From Omphiscola glabra (taxonomy: Eukaryota > Mollusca > Gastropoda > Lymnaeidae): 64,000 bases of DNA. The notes beneath the pieces were generated by a model. It was given only the letters and a program-made list of their open reading frames with translations. It was not told where the DNA came from and did no database searches. The position numbers were made by a program, and so were the translations under genes. Each line of letters begins with the position of its first letter. Position 1 is the first letter of the stretch. Positions 49,313 through 61,484 of the stretch are shown piece by piece. The stretch spans positions 56,116,108-56,180,107 of the forward strand of contig OZ024794.1 of the NCBI GenBank assembly GCA_964017045.1, given 5' to 3'.

Positions 49313-49465
49313 ATGTGTGTCCGTGTGTATGTGAGTAAGTGTGTGTGTGTGTTATTGTGTGTGTGTGTGTGTCTCTCTGTGTGTGTATGTTTGTATCTGT
49401 TTGTGTGTTTATGTGTGTCTGTCTTTGTATGTGTGTCTGTGTATGTGTCCGTCCTTGTTTCTGTG
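49313..49465. repeat. (GT)n-rich tract
   Basis: Interrupted GT microsatellite. Confidence 0.92.
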
Positions 49466-49575
49466 TGCGGAACATTATACCATTTTAAGAGCTGAGGTGG
49501 GGCAAGGGCAAAATTGTGGGGAAACATTGCGAAATACAACATCAGTGGGCAATTTTTTCCCACCCGATCAACCCA

Positions 49576-49895
49576 AACATGGCCCATTGGATATTTGGAT
49601 AACTCAATCCAGACATGGACTTATTGGATATTTGGATAAATCAATCCAAACATGGCCTATTGGATATTTGGATAAATCAATACAAACATGGCCCATTGGA
49701 TATTTGGATAAATCAATCCAAACATGGCCCATTGGATATTTGGATAAATCAATCCAAACATGGCCCATTGGATATTTGGATAAATCAATACAAACATGGC
49801 CCATTGGATATTTGGATAAATCAATCCAAACATGGCCTATTGGATATTTGGATAAATCAATACAAACATGGCCCATTGGATATTTGGATAAATCA
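49576..49895. repeat. 36-bp minisatellite, 9 copies
   Basis: The unit begins acatggcccattggatattt. The 12-codon period keeps frames open on both strands; no gene context supports translation. Confidence 0.95.
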
Positions 49896-50341
49896 CTCCT
49901 ATTGAGGCAAATGCAAGATATTGCCATTATAACTTACTCAAATTGAAAGCTGATAACGTTCCACAAAAAGTAGTAATTATTTTAGAAATAATGCTGTTAT
50001 GATAATACGTTGAATAGAAACGAAGAATTTAAGTTTTAAGATTGGCTCCTTGCACAGAAACATTTAATTTAACAGACACCGTATTTATTTATTTGAGTGA
50101 ATATCGGCACCCTTTTTTCCCCAATTTTAAAATAAACAAAATTCATAAGAATTTAATGATATTTAATACAACGTTCACGGACTTTTAAAAATCTTGTTCA
50201 TAACAGTAGAACAAAAGGACAGGGGGGGCATTGATAAGCTATTGTATAAATGACAAGAGAATAACTAAATGAAATTCAGGGTATGAGCCAACGAACATAC
50301 ATCAAATCCATAAGATATTAGTTTGTAAGGTTTATCTAGAG

Positions 50342-50545
50342 CAGCGGTTCTCAACATATGGGTCACGAACCCTTTGGGGGGGGGGGGTCGAATGACCCTT
50401 TCACAGGGCTAGCCTAATTCCATCGGAAAACACATCTACTCTACGGTGATAAGGTGGCAACGTACATCTTTTTATGGTTGGGGGTCACCACAACATGAGG
50501 AACTGTATTAAAGGGTCGCGGCATTAGGAGGGTTGAGAACCACTG
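50342..50545. mobile_element. SPIN-like hAT MITE, 8-bp TSD ATCTAGAG
   Basis: A 204-bp element beginning cagcggttctcaac and ending gagggttgagaaccactg. Perfect duplications atctagag flank it at 50334-50341 and 50546-50553. Internal blocks catcggaaaacacat, gggggtcaccacaacatgag and ttaaagggtcgcggcattag closely resemble SPIN elements as I remember them. It is non-coding. Confidence 0.88.
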
Positions 50546-50667
50546 ATCTAGAGCAAGTAACTCTGACAGACCAGATTCGAGTATTTTTTTTTTCATTTCT
50601 TTCATAACAGATCCGTGCACACTAAATGGCATACATCGTCAACAGTAAACAATTGAAACATTTTAAT

Positions 50668-51753
50668 GGTAGGACATACAAGTCAAGACGAACAAGTTAA
50701 AACACGTAACCATGTTAATGGTAGGACATACAGGTCAAGACGAACAAGTTAAAGCACGTAACCATGTTAATGGTAGGACATACAGGTCAAGACGAACAAG
50801 TTAAAGAATGTAACCATGTTAATGGTAGGACATACAGGTCAAGACGAACATGTTAAAGCACGTAACCATGTTAACGGTAGGACATACAGGTCAAGACGAA
50901 CACGTTAAAGCACGTAACCATGTTAATGGTAGGACATACAGATCAAGACGAACAAGTTAAAGCACGTAACCATGTTAATGGTAGGACATACAGGTCAAGA
51001 CGAACATGTTAAAGCACGTAACCATGTTAACGGTAGGACATACAGGTCAAGACGAACAAGTTAAAGCACGTAACCATGTTAATGGTAGGACATACAGGTC
51101 AAGACGAACAAGTTAAAGAACGTAACCATGTTAATGGTAGGACATACAGGTCAAGACGAACATGTTAAAGCACGTAACCATGTTAACGGTAGGACATACA
51201 GGTCAAGACGAACACGTTAAAGCACGTAACCATGTTAATGGTAGGACATACAGATCAAGACGAACAAGTTAAAGCACGTAACCATGTTAATGGTAGGACA
51301 TACAGGTCAAGACGAACATGTTAAAGCACGTAACCATGTTAACGGTAGGACATACAGGTCAAGACGAACAAGTTAAAGCACGTAACCATGTTAATGGTAG
51401 GACATACAGGTCAAGACGAACATGTTAAAGCACGTAACCATGTTAACGGTAGGACATACAGGTCAAGACGAACACGTTAAAGCACGTAACCATGTTAATG
51501 GTAGGACATACAGATCAAGACGAACAAGTTAAAGCACGTAACCATGTTAATGGTAGGACATACAGGTCAAGACGAACAAGTTAAAGCTTGTAACCATGTT
51601 AATGGTAGGACATACAGGTCAAGACGAACAAGTTAAAGCACGTAACCATGTTAACGGTAGGACATACAGGTCAAGACGAACAAGTTAAAGCTTGTAACCA
51701 TGTTAATGGTAGGACATACAGGTCAAGACGAGCAAGTTAAAGCACGTAACCAA
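50668..51753. repeat. 52-bp minisatellite with higher-order structure, about 21 copies
   Basis: The unit begins aatggtaggacatacaggtc. Variant units (aagtt/atgtt/acgtt and ggtcaag/gatcaag) recur in the same order about every six units (near 312 bp). Confidence 0.96.
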
Positions 51754-51814
51754 TTTACCCTTGTTTCCTCCTTAAGACATAATAATAAAACAACAAAAAC
51801 AATGACTGTAACAT

Positions 51815-54058
51815 TAGGAACAGTACAGTGAGACACGAGGTTTATCACACCAGACATGGAACTACTTTGCATCACGTTAAAGTCATACTCTCAACCAAGA
51901 GAGTCCAAACAGATCTGCATTATCCTCATTTGCATCCCACCCAATGCTAACGAGGAGCAGCCTACTGATAGACTATTGGGTATAATTAAATGGCATTGAA
52001 AAAAAAATCAGAGTCCGACGTCTTGTTTTTGGGGGGAATTCAATCATATGCCACTGGATGAATCCTTGCCGACATACACCCAGTATGTTACATGCCAACG
52101 TACACGCAGTATGTTATATGCCCCACCCGACAAGACTGAACTTTAGATATGTGACAGTAATATTAAAAGGCCCTACACAAGTCACAGTTTATTTCCACTA
52201 GGAGAATCTGACCACACAATGGTTCGCCTAACACCGTGCTACAAGCAAGTTTTTAAAAAACAACAACAACAAAAAAAGTATGAACTGTGGTCGGATGACG
52301 CGACAGAAAACCTTCAGGGCTGCTTGGAGAGTACAGAGTGAGATACAATTATAAACATTTGCCAAGACAGTAATGAACTCACAAACACCATCAATTCATA
52401 TGTTATGTTTTGGACAGCTGAAATTATTCCCCCAAAATCTATCCAAGTATACAATAATAGCAAACCTTGGATGAGCAAAGAAATAAGTGAGGTCATCAGC
52501 AAGGGAGGCCACCAACAAGGGAGGCCATACTCCACAAGAAAAAACATGTTTAAGAATAGCCAAAAGGAATTCCCAAAAGCTAAAAATTATTGAAGGAAAA
52601 CATAATACTTGGCAGGAAACAACGCAGACTAAAAATAGAAAGCGTATTTCTTAAAAAACAACTCCAAGGCCTGCTGGGCTGGTCTAAAACAAACGTATAC
52701 CATACCAACACCATCCAACCACACAACTCCAAGACCTGCTGGGCTGGCCTAAAACAAACATATACCATACCAACACCATCCAACCACACAACTCCAAGGC
52801 CTGCTGGGCTGGTCTAAAACAAACGTATACCATACCAACACCATCCAAGCACACCTTTCGATTAAAAAAGCTTTCGTTAGGTGTAATTTCAAATATTCAA
52901 GCTTGGATATTGAACTTGTCAACAAATCGCCCTCAATATGTCACGGTGCATTACCAAATATCAGTAACTATAGAAATAAGTACCGGGGTGCCACAAGGTT
53001 GCGTTCTCTCCCCTGTACTGTAAACAATATGTACCCATGATATCCAAATCCCAGGCAACACTGTTTTAATTATTAAATTTGCAGATGATACCACGATCGC
53101 TGGCTTAATATCCGAATGGGATAGCTTATACCACAACCTAGTTACAAGCTATTTTAGTTGGTCTGATGAAAATTTTCTTCAGTTGAGTGTATCAAAAAAC
53201 AACAAAGAAAGAAATGGTTTTCAATTTCCAGAGGGGAAATCCCCATTTGCAGGTCTCACAATAACAAATCAAAGTAAAGAACAAGTAGATACACTTAGGT
53301 ACCCAGGTGTCATAGTATACAGCAAGTAGAGACACGTGAGTACCTAGGTGTCACAATTAATAATATGCCGACTTGGCATGAACACGGACAAATTCTGTAT
53401 AAAATAGCAAACAAAAGACTTTTCTATCTTAAAATGTGTACAAAGTCTGCGTAAACAAACAATTTATTAACTATTTAAACAGTGCAGAATTTGGAAGCCT
53501 ACTAGACTACAGTATTACCAGCTGGTGTGGGAATTCACCATCTGACACCCAACACAGATTTAAAAAAAAAACGAATCAAGACAGCTAGCAATATCACACA
53601 AACAAAATATCCTTTACTTCAAGTACTATTTGAAGAAAAATTCTGTTGTAAAACTAAAAAAATAGTGTAAATTTTATGATACATCCCACTCTCTTATACA
53701 CAGATACATAAGATCAGCTCCATCAGGGCAAATCCTCTCTCTAAAAATTAGGACAGAGGGATAAACAACTTCTTTTGTTCCACAGTCTGTAGGAGTTTAC
53801 CAGCGTGCTCCCCCCACCCCAGCGATGACCAAATCTAAATGTTCAATCATTAATTCATTAATGTCTCTAAAGGAGTTCATTAATAGCTGATTTCTACGCT
53901 AGAGAAATACTTGTGTTTGAATTATTCTAATTGTAAAATGTTGTCTTGGTTAAAAATTTGTATTTACTTATAGGTTGAAAACGAATATGTACAATGTAAT
54001 AAAAAAAAGAACCTTTCCATTTATTTGGATCAATAAAGATCTTGTCTTCTCTTATCTT
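51815..54058 (+). pseudogene. CR1/Jockey-like LINE, degenerate
   Basis: Successive plus-strand frames give endonuclease remnants (MELLCITLKSYSQPRESKQ, ICIPPNANEEQ, GESDHTMVRLTP), the linker (LWSDDATENLQGCLEST, NNSKPWMSKEISEVI) and reverse transcriptase motifs STGVPQGCVLSPVL and IKFADDTTIAG, then LPSGRR-like tail residues (RSAPSGQILSLKIRTEG). Stops and frameshifts are frequent. The N-terminal fingers of the polymerase are missing and a 65-bp triplication occupies that place. The 3' end may be at cttgtcttctcttatcttaa. The left end abuts the 52-bp array. Confidence 0.8.
52662..52852. repeat. 65-bp triplication inside the LINE
   Basis: ctccaaggcctgctgggctg recurs at 52662, 52727 and 52792. Confidence 0.93.
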
Positions 54059-54798
54059 AACTTATCAATTTAAGTTTCTATCTTTCAACTGTGTTTTAAG
54101 TTGTTGCCCTTTATTTTTGCTTTCATTTCAAGATTAATTGACCTCCCTTTACACGCTCTTTCAGATAACGGTACATTTTTATCTCAAACATTCATTCAAA
54201 TCTAAATATCATTCATTACCTCACACACGTTTTAATATATTCAACTCATACAAACACAAACATTCTATTACACGATCGCATAAACATATTACACATTCCC
54301 AAGGTATCATCAATTGATGATCATTTTACATTCCCATGCTATCATCCATGGATGATCTCAGCCATTAGAAATAAAACGGGAATATGTGTTTACATTTCTT
54401 TGCAAGGGTATTAATTTTGAGGGGGTCATCGTCGAAATCATACAATTTCTTGAAAAAAAAACGGTAGAGAGCTAATTGTGCGACCATGCACTTAATTCAA
54501 CTTGAGAACACCTCGAGTTTGTATGAAAAGGTTAAATAATTTTGAGTCAAATAAATCCTATTGTATTACATTAAAAGTACTTTTATGAATTACAGCTGTT
54601 TACTCTTGGGAGATGAGCATACCCTTCAGAGTAAAAATCTGATTGAACATACAAAAAGCATATGTGAATATACACTAACAGAAGGGGTTTAAGATGATCG
54701 TGTAATTAAATGGTAATTATTATTTTTTTTTGAATGTGTTTCGAAATAATACTGCTGATATGACAAACGAAGACGATGTACTTTCAGGCGATGACATT

Positions 54799-57700
54799 TC
54801 AGGTGGTGAGCCAGCTTCCCAGTGCTAAGGCACTGAACCACAAGAGCACCTCGGACAAGGCGGCCGCCGGTGACTTCCTGGTCGGATGAACGCCGTTGCT
54901 GATTTTATTTGGATTTTGAACATCAAAAGACATAGCAGCTTTTCCCAGCGTGTTTTCTGCCGTGCAGGAGTACTGTCCGAACTCGGCCTCCGTCGCCATG
55001 GTGATGTTCAGTTGTCCGGTAGTAACGCCATTGAGTGGGGTCATGGTGACATTGGCAGATCTCTCAAGGACGTCATCTCCTCGCAGCCAGAAAACCTGGA
55101 GAGAATGTTATTGTACAAATAGGCAACTGTTCTTAATGAAATAACCATTGGACGAATATGCTGACGAGAACCAGTCTCAGATTTGATCGGTGCATATTAA
55201 AGACACTACGCATGTAAAAACTATAAGGATATATATAGGCAATAACGACGGAGTTTATGAGACAAACTAACCATGACTTATGCTATAGACAGGCTACAGA
55301 GATCTTCCCTATTGATTGCACATTACTTTTTTTTTAAAAACACTCAAACTGACTTTTTAGAACTTTCTTATCAAGTTAAAGTTTGTAACATCTTAAACTA
55401 TGAAAGTCATGTGAAGGTATTCATCGGAAGTCTTAAATAAGCTCACTCCTCAAGCCATGAGGAATGATTTTATTGGGGGGAAGGGGGGGGCAATAACATT
55501 CCTTTAACATACCTGAGGAGGAGGGTAGCCACCGGCTGGGCACTTGAGAACAATCGAGGTGTTTGTAACGCTGACCAAATTCTCAGCAGAATCCGATTTC
55601 TGAATGTAGGGTTTAGCTGTCGTGTCATGCCATGTCATCGCAATAAGAAGGTTGAGGATAGTTGACATATAAAGATTGGGATCAATGATACATTGAAAAA
55701 CAAATTGCGCAAATAATGTTTTATTCTCTGCCATAGAAATTGCTGAAGTCAATGAAGGCAATGAAGTCAATGAAGGCAATGGAGTGAATGAAGGCAATGA
55801 AGGCAATGAAGACAATGAAGGCAATGGAGACAATGAAGTCAATGAAGGCAATGGATGCAATGGAGGCAATGGAGGAAATGAAGGCAATGGATGCAATGAA
55901 GACAATGGAGGCAATGGAGACAATGAAGTCAATGAAGGCAATGAAGTCAATGAAGGCAATGAAGGCAATGGAGACAATAGAGTCAATGAAGGCAATGGAT
56001 GCAATAGAGGCAATGAAGACTATGAAGGAAATGAAGGCAATGGAGGCAATGAAGGCAATGGATGCAATGGAGGCAATGGGGACAATGAAGAAAATGAAGG
56101 CAATGGAGGCAATGGAGACGATGAAGGAAATGAAGGCAATGGAAGCAATGGAGGCAATGAAGACAATAAAGGCAATGGAGGCAATGAAGACAATAAAGGC
56201 AATGAAGATAATAAAGGCAATGGAGACAATAAAGGCAATGGAGACAATGAAGGAAATGAAGGCAATGAAGGCAATGATGGAAATGAAGGAAATGAAGGAA
56301 ATGAAGGCAATGAAGGAAATGAAGGAAATGAAGGCAATGAAGGAAATGAAGGAAATGAAGGAAATGAAGGAAATGAAGACAATGGAGACAATGAAGGAAA
56401 TGAAGGAAATGAAGGAAGAGGAAAGGAAGGTAATGAAGGAAATGAAGGAAATGAAGACAATGAAGGCAATGAAGACAATGAAGACAATGAAGGAAATGAA
56501 GACAATGGAGACAATGAAGGAAATGAAGGAAATGAAGGAAATGAAGGAAATGAAGGAAATGAAGACAATGAAGGCAATGAAGACAATGAAGGCAATGAAG
56601 GAAATGAAGACAATGAAGGAAATGAAGACAATGAAGGCAATGAAGGAAATGAAGGAAATGAAGGCAATTAAGGAAATGAAGACAATGAAGGAAATGAAGG
56701 AAATGAAGACAATGGAGACAATGAAGGCAATGAAGGAAATGAAGGCAATTAAGGAAATGAAGACAATGAAGGAAATGAAGACAATGAAGGCAATAATGGA
56801 AATGAAGGAAATGAAGGCAATTAAGGAAATGAAGACAATGAAGGCAATGAAGGCAATGAAGGAAATGAAGGCAATTAAGGAAATGAAGACAATGAAGGAA
56901 ATGAAGGAAATGAAGGAAATGAAGGCAATGAAGGAAATTAAGGAAATGAACACAATGAAGGAAATGATGGAAATGAAGGAAATGGAGACAATGAAGGCAA
57001 TGGAGACAATGAAGACAATGAAGGAAATGAAGGCAATGAAGGAAATGAAGGAAATGAAGGCAATGAAGGAAATGAAGGAAATGAAGGCAATGAAGGAAAT
57101 GAAGACAATGGAGACAATGAAGGCAATGAAGGAAATAAAGGAAATGAAGACAATGAAGGCAATGAAGGAAATGAAGGAATTAAAGGCAATGAAGGAAATG
57201 AAGACAATGAAGGCAATGAAGGAAATGAAAAGAAATGAAGGAAATGGAGACAATGAAGGCAATGGAGACAATGAAGACAATGAAGGAAATGAAGACAATG
57301 AAGGAAATGAAGGAAATGAAGGCAATGAAGGAAATGAAGGAAATGAAGGAAATGAAGGAAATGAAGGAAATTAAGGCAATGAAGGAAATGAAGGCAATGA
57401 AGGAAATGAAGGCAATGAAGGAAATGAAGGAAATGAAGAAAATGAAGGAAATGAAGGAAATGAAGGAAATGGAGACAATGAAGGCAATGGAGACAATGAA
57501 GACAATGAAGGAAATGAAGACAATGAAGGCAATGAAGGAAATGAAGACAATGAAGGAAATTAAGGAAATTAAGGCAATGAAGGAAATGAAGGAAATGAAG
57601 ACAATGAAGGAAATGAAGGCAATGAAGGAAATGAAGGAAATGAAGGCAATGAAGAAAATGAAGGAAATGAAGGAAATGAAGGAAATTAAGGCAATGAAGG

Positions 57701-60304
57701 AAATGAAGGCAATGAAGGAAATGAAGGAAATGAAGGCAATGAAGGAAATGAAGGAAATGAAGGAAATGAAGGCAATGAAGAAAATGAAGGAAATGAAGGA
57801 AATGGAGACAATGAAGGCAATGGAGACAATGAAGACAATGAAGGCAATGAAGGAAATGAAGGCAATGAAGGAAATGAAGGCAATGGAGACAATGAAGGCA
57901 ATGGAGACAATGAAGGAAATGAAGGAAATGAAGGCAATGAAGGAAATGAAGGCAATGAAGGAAATGAAGACAATGAAGGAAATGAAGGTAATGGAGACAA
58001 TGAAGACAATAAAGGCAATTGAGACAATGAAGGAAATGATGGCAATGAAAGAAATGAAGGCAATGAAGGAAATGAAGGTAATGGAGACAATGAAGACAAT
58101 AAAGGCAATGGAGACAATGAAGGAAATGATGGCAATGAAAGAAATGAAGGCAATGAAGGAAATGAAGGAAATGAAGGAAATGAAGGCAATGGAGGCAATG
58201 GAGGCAATGAAGACAATAAAGGCAATGGAGACAATGAAGGCAATGAAGGCAATGAAGGAAATGAAGGAAATGAAGGAAATGATGGCAATGAAAGAAATGA
58301 AGGCAATGAAGGAAATGAAGGCAATGAAGGAAATGAATGCAATGAAGGCAATGAAGACAATAAAGGCAATTGAGACAATGAAGGCAATGAAGGAAATGAA
58401 GGCAATGAAGGCAATGAAGGAAATGAAGGCAATGAAGGAAATGAAGGCAATGGAGACAATGAAGGCAATGAAGGTTAACAATAGTAAATCGACTTTGATA
58501 TGATCAAGATCGTGATATTACCTATATATCATTTATTTATATTAGTTTGTATTTTTTTTTACAATTGAAACATTTAAATTGATATAAAAAAATAAGGAAT
58601 GGAGTCTACATGTCAGGACCCACCCCACTATGTCAGGACCCCCCACCACACACACCCACTTTAAAATGGAGTCTACATAACCATGTCAGGACCAACCCCA
58701 CCATATCAGGACCCACCCCAGCACACACACCAACTTTAAAGAAAAAAAAGAAAGCATTTTAAAAATTAGGATCAAATAACCAAAATTGTTCTAATATTAA
58801 AAATAACTGGTGTGCAACAAATAGAATTGCTTCATCCAAAGACACAAAGTGCTACCTTGTAATGTGACATTAGAATTGCTCCATCTAAAGACACAAAGTG
58901 CTACCTTGTAATGTGACATTATAATTGCTCCATCTAAAGACACAAAGTGCTACCTTGTAATGTGACATTAGAATTGCTCCATCTAAACACACAAAGTGCT
59001 ACCTTGTAATGTGACATTTTCCCAGAAGACCTGGCCTGGGTGATATGGTGTGAAATCAATGCGGCACGAGTACAGCCCACCATCCGAGGGTTCTGGGAGA
59101 AAGAAGCAGGGGGTTCAGTTCAACGTGTATTTTTAATAGTAGAGCATGGAAAATGAAATTCATAAAGATATGTGCATGTAATTCAATGAAAACTTTGCAT
59201 TTGTTCAAATGTGTTCCACCTTAAAAGAATGAAATTTATCGGAAATAAAACTAATAACAATTTTCAACAGCCGCCATCCCATTTTTTTCTCTCTCTCTCT
59301 CTCACTCGCCCCGCCCGCCCCCCTACCTTTTTAAGTGATTATCTGCTTTTCTTAAAAGATTAGAGAGGACATTTTGGGGAAGACGAGTGGATGCAAGGAT
59401 TTGTCATTTAAGTTCTATCAACTCACTAGCGCCTGTAAATGTGACTGTCAACGTACTAGCACCTGTAAATGTGACTGTCAAATTACTAGCATCTATAAAT
59501 GTGACTATCAACTTACTAGAAGCTGCAAATGTGTCTGTCAATTTACTAGCATCTATTAATGTGACTATCAACTTACTAGAATCTGTAAATGTGACTATCA
59601 ACTTACTATCATCTGTAAATGTGACTGTCAAATTACTAGCATCTGTAAATGTTACTGTCAACTCCTTAGCGTCTGTAAATGTGACTATCAACTTACTAGC
59701 ATCTTTAAATGTGACTATCAAATTACAAGTATCTGTAAATTTGACTATTAACTTACTAGCATCTGTAAATGTGACTGTTAACTTACTAGCATCTGTAAAT
59801 GTGACTGTCAACTCCTTAGCGTCTGTAAATGTGACTATCAAATTACAAGTATCTGTAAATTTGACTATCAACTTACTAGCGTCTGCAAATATGACTGTCA
59901 TGTCAACTCACTAGCGTCTGCAAATGTGACTGTCATGGTAACTCACTAGCGTCTGCAAATATGACTGTCATGTCAACTCTCTAGCTTCAGCAAATGTGAC
60001 TGTCATGTAAGCTTACTAGCGTCGGAAAATGTGACTGTCAAGTCAACTCATTAGCGTCTGCAAATATGACTGTCATGTCAACTTACTAGCGTCTGCAAAT
60101 ATGACTGTCATGTCAACTCACTAGCGTCTGCAAATGTGACTGTCTTATTATCCCTTGAGTACTGGACTCGGCCTTGTAAGGTTGGCACGACATCAAGGCT
60201 GACGCCATCTTTGAACCACGTGATCAGCGGCTCCGTTGACACCAGCGGCTCACAGCTCAGAGATGTCTCGTGACCCTCGGTGACATTAGCTCCCCTGGTA
60301 TACA
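54799..60304 (-). CDS. Immunoglobulin-superfamily protein, probable GPI anchor, 3' part of gene
   Basis: Minus-strand exons 60304-60122, 59092-59003, 55616-55513 and 55095-54799 join with phases 1, 1 and 0; the gene enters the window from the right in phase 1. They encode about 224 residues. Ig domain one has SLSCEP, ITWFKDG and DGGLYSCRIDF. Ig domain two has IVLKCPAGGYPPP, VFWLRGDDV and EFGQYSCTAEN. The tail after FDVQNPN is hydrophilic and then hydrophobic (LSEVLLWFSALALGSWLTT) to the stop, with no cytoplasmic part, which suggests GPI anchoring rather than a transmembrane segment. Such proteins act in cell adhesion or recognition; the exact family is not clear. Introns carry large arrays, two of which repeat the donor sites of exons 60304-60122 and 59092-59003. 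Preceding exons were not securely found. Confidence 0.87.
55738..58472. repeat. 2.7-kb array of 9-bp GAAGGNAAT-type repeats
   Basis: Units such as aatgaaggc, aatgaagga, aatgaagac and aatggagac. The plus strand is strongly purine-rich. It lies in the Ig gene intron, 121 bp upstream (in gene sense) of the exon at 55616. Open frames of up to 534 residues on both strands are artefacts of the 9-bp period. Confidence 0.97.
58808..59010 (-). repeat. 49-bp repeat that copies a splice donor and exon end
   Basis: Four copies, the rightmost overlapping the exon end at 59003. On the gene strand each carries aatgtcacattacaag followed by gtagcac, the exon end plus donor. The unit is 49 bp, so use of a downstream copy would shift the frame. 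Confidence 0.92.
59410..60150 (-). repeat. 30-36-bp array that copies a splice donor about 20 times
   Basis: On the gene strand the unit reads gtcacatttacagatgcta then gtaagttgatag. The true exon end (ttgcagacgcta, then gtgagt) at 60122 is its outermost copy. Many copies carry a perfect GTAAGT. Units away from the exon are 30 bp and stay open (TVTFTDASKL repeats); units next to the exon are longer and contain a stop. Confidence 0.93.
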
Positions 60305-60733
60305 CTGAAATAAGAAAGGGGGAAATAATCACGAAGGCAATATATCAGGGACTCTTAAAAATTTTACAACGCGAAACCTCTCTTGATTAAAAAAATATAT
60401 TTATCTCACACCCCCACCCACTCCCACACACCCCCACACACCCCACACGATACAAGATGCTAATCTTAATGTTAAAAACCTGATTTTCTCGGCATTAAGT
60501 GGAGGACTCATTCGAAAAAATTAATTACTTATAATGACGTAAACTCTACTTAAGACATTTTCATTACAAAAATGTACTTTATTTGTATTGATATAATATC
60601 TATAGTTCCCTCACCCAGTCCCTTCACCAAAGTTCATGAATTATTTCTATTCGTGGTTCATTTAGCAAAGTCCCTGGGTTTGGTATTTATTCGTATTTCG
60701 CATCTAAGTTTGGTCATTTTAATTTTTAGCATT
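60305..60733. other. Intron of the Ig gene; no exon seen
   Basis: AT-rich sequence with a C/A-rich patch (cacccccacc) near 60410. No exon recognised. Confidence 0.4.
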
Positions 60734-61290
60734 CAACCTCCAAATATTTGTAGAGTAGGTCATAGTGACACAACCTCCAAATATTTGTAGAGTAGGTCAT
60801 AGTGACACAACCTCCAAATATTTGTAGAGTAGGTCATAGTGACACAACCTCCAAATATTTGTAGAGTAGGTCATAGTGACACAACCTCCAAATATTTGTA
60901 GAGTAGGTCATAGTGACACAACCTCCAAATATTTGTAGAGTAGGTCATAGTGACACAACCTCCAAATATTTGTAGAGTAGGTCATAGTGACACAACCTCC
61001 AAATATTTGTAGAGTAGGTCATAGTGACACAACCTCCAAATATTTGTAGAGTAGGTCATAGTGACACAACCTCCAAATATTTGTAGAGTAGGTCATAGTG
61101 ACACAACCTCCAAATATTTGTAGAGTAGGTCATAGTGACACAACCTCCAAATATTTGTAGAGTAGGTCATAGTGACACAACCTCCAAATATTTGTAGAGT
61201 AGGTCATAGTGACACAACCTCCAAATATTTGTAGAGTAGGTCATAGTGACACAACCTCCAAATATTTGTAGAGTAGGTCATAGTGACACA
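60734..61290. repeat. 37-bp array, 15 essentially identical copies
   Basis: The unit begins cacaacctccaaatatttgt. I see no differences between internal copies, pointing to very recent expansion or an assembly-sensitive locus. Confidence 0.97.
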
Positions 61291-61484
61291 ATCTTTGAAG
61301 ACTTGTCCAAAATGACACTATTTATTCAGTTCAGTCATTTTTTTTTATTCACTATCCTAAGATTAAACGTGTAATAAAAACAAATTTATTTTTTGTAAGT
61401 TATATTTCATGTAAGCCTTGTTTTTAAAAAAACAAAAAAAACAAACAAATTTGATATGAACATTTTCAAACTGCTGAACAATTA

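Noticed and set aside
49341..49946. 201-residue frame with 12-residue repeats
   Set aside because: A GT microsatellite followed by a 36-bp minisatellite; no splice or start context, and both strands are open.
55721..58503. Very long open frames (up to 534 residues) on both strands
   Set aside because: They lie wholly within the 9-bp GAAGGNAAT array; all frames are low complexity and there is no gene context.
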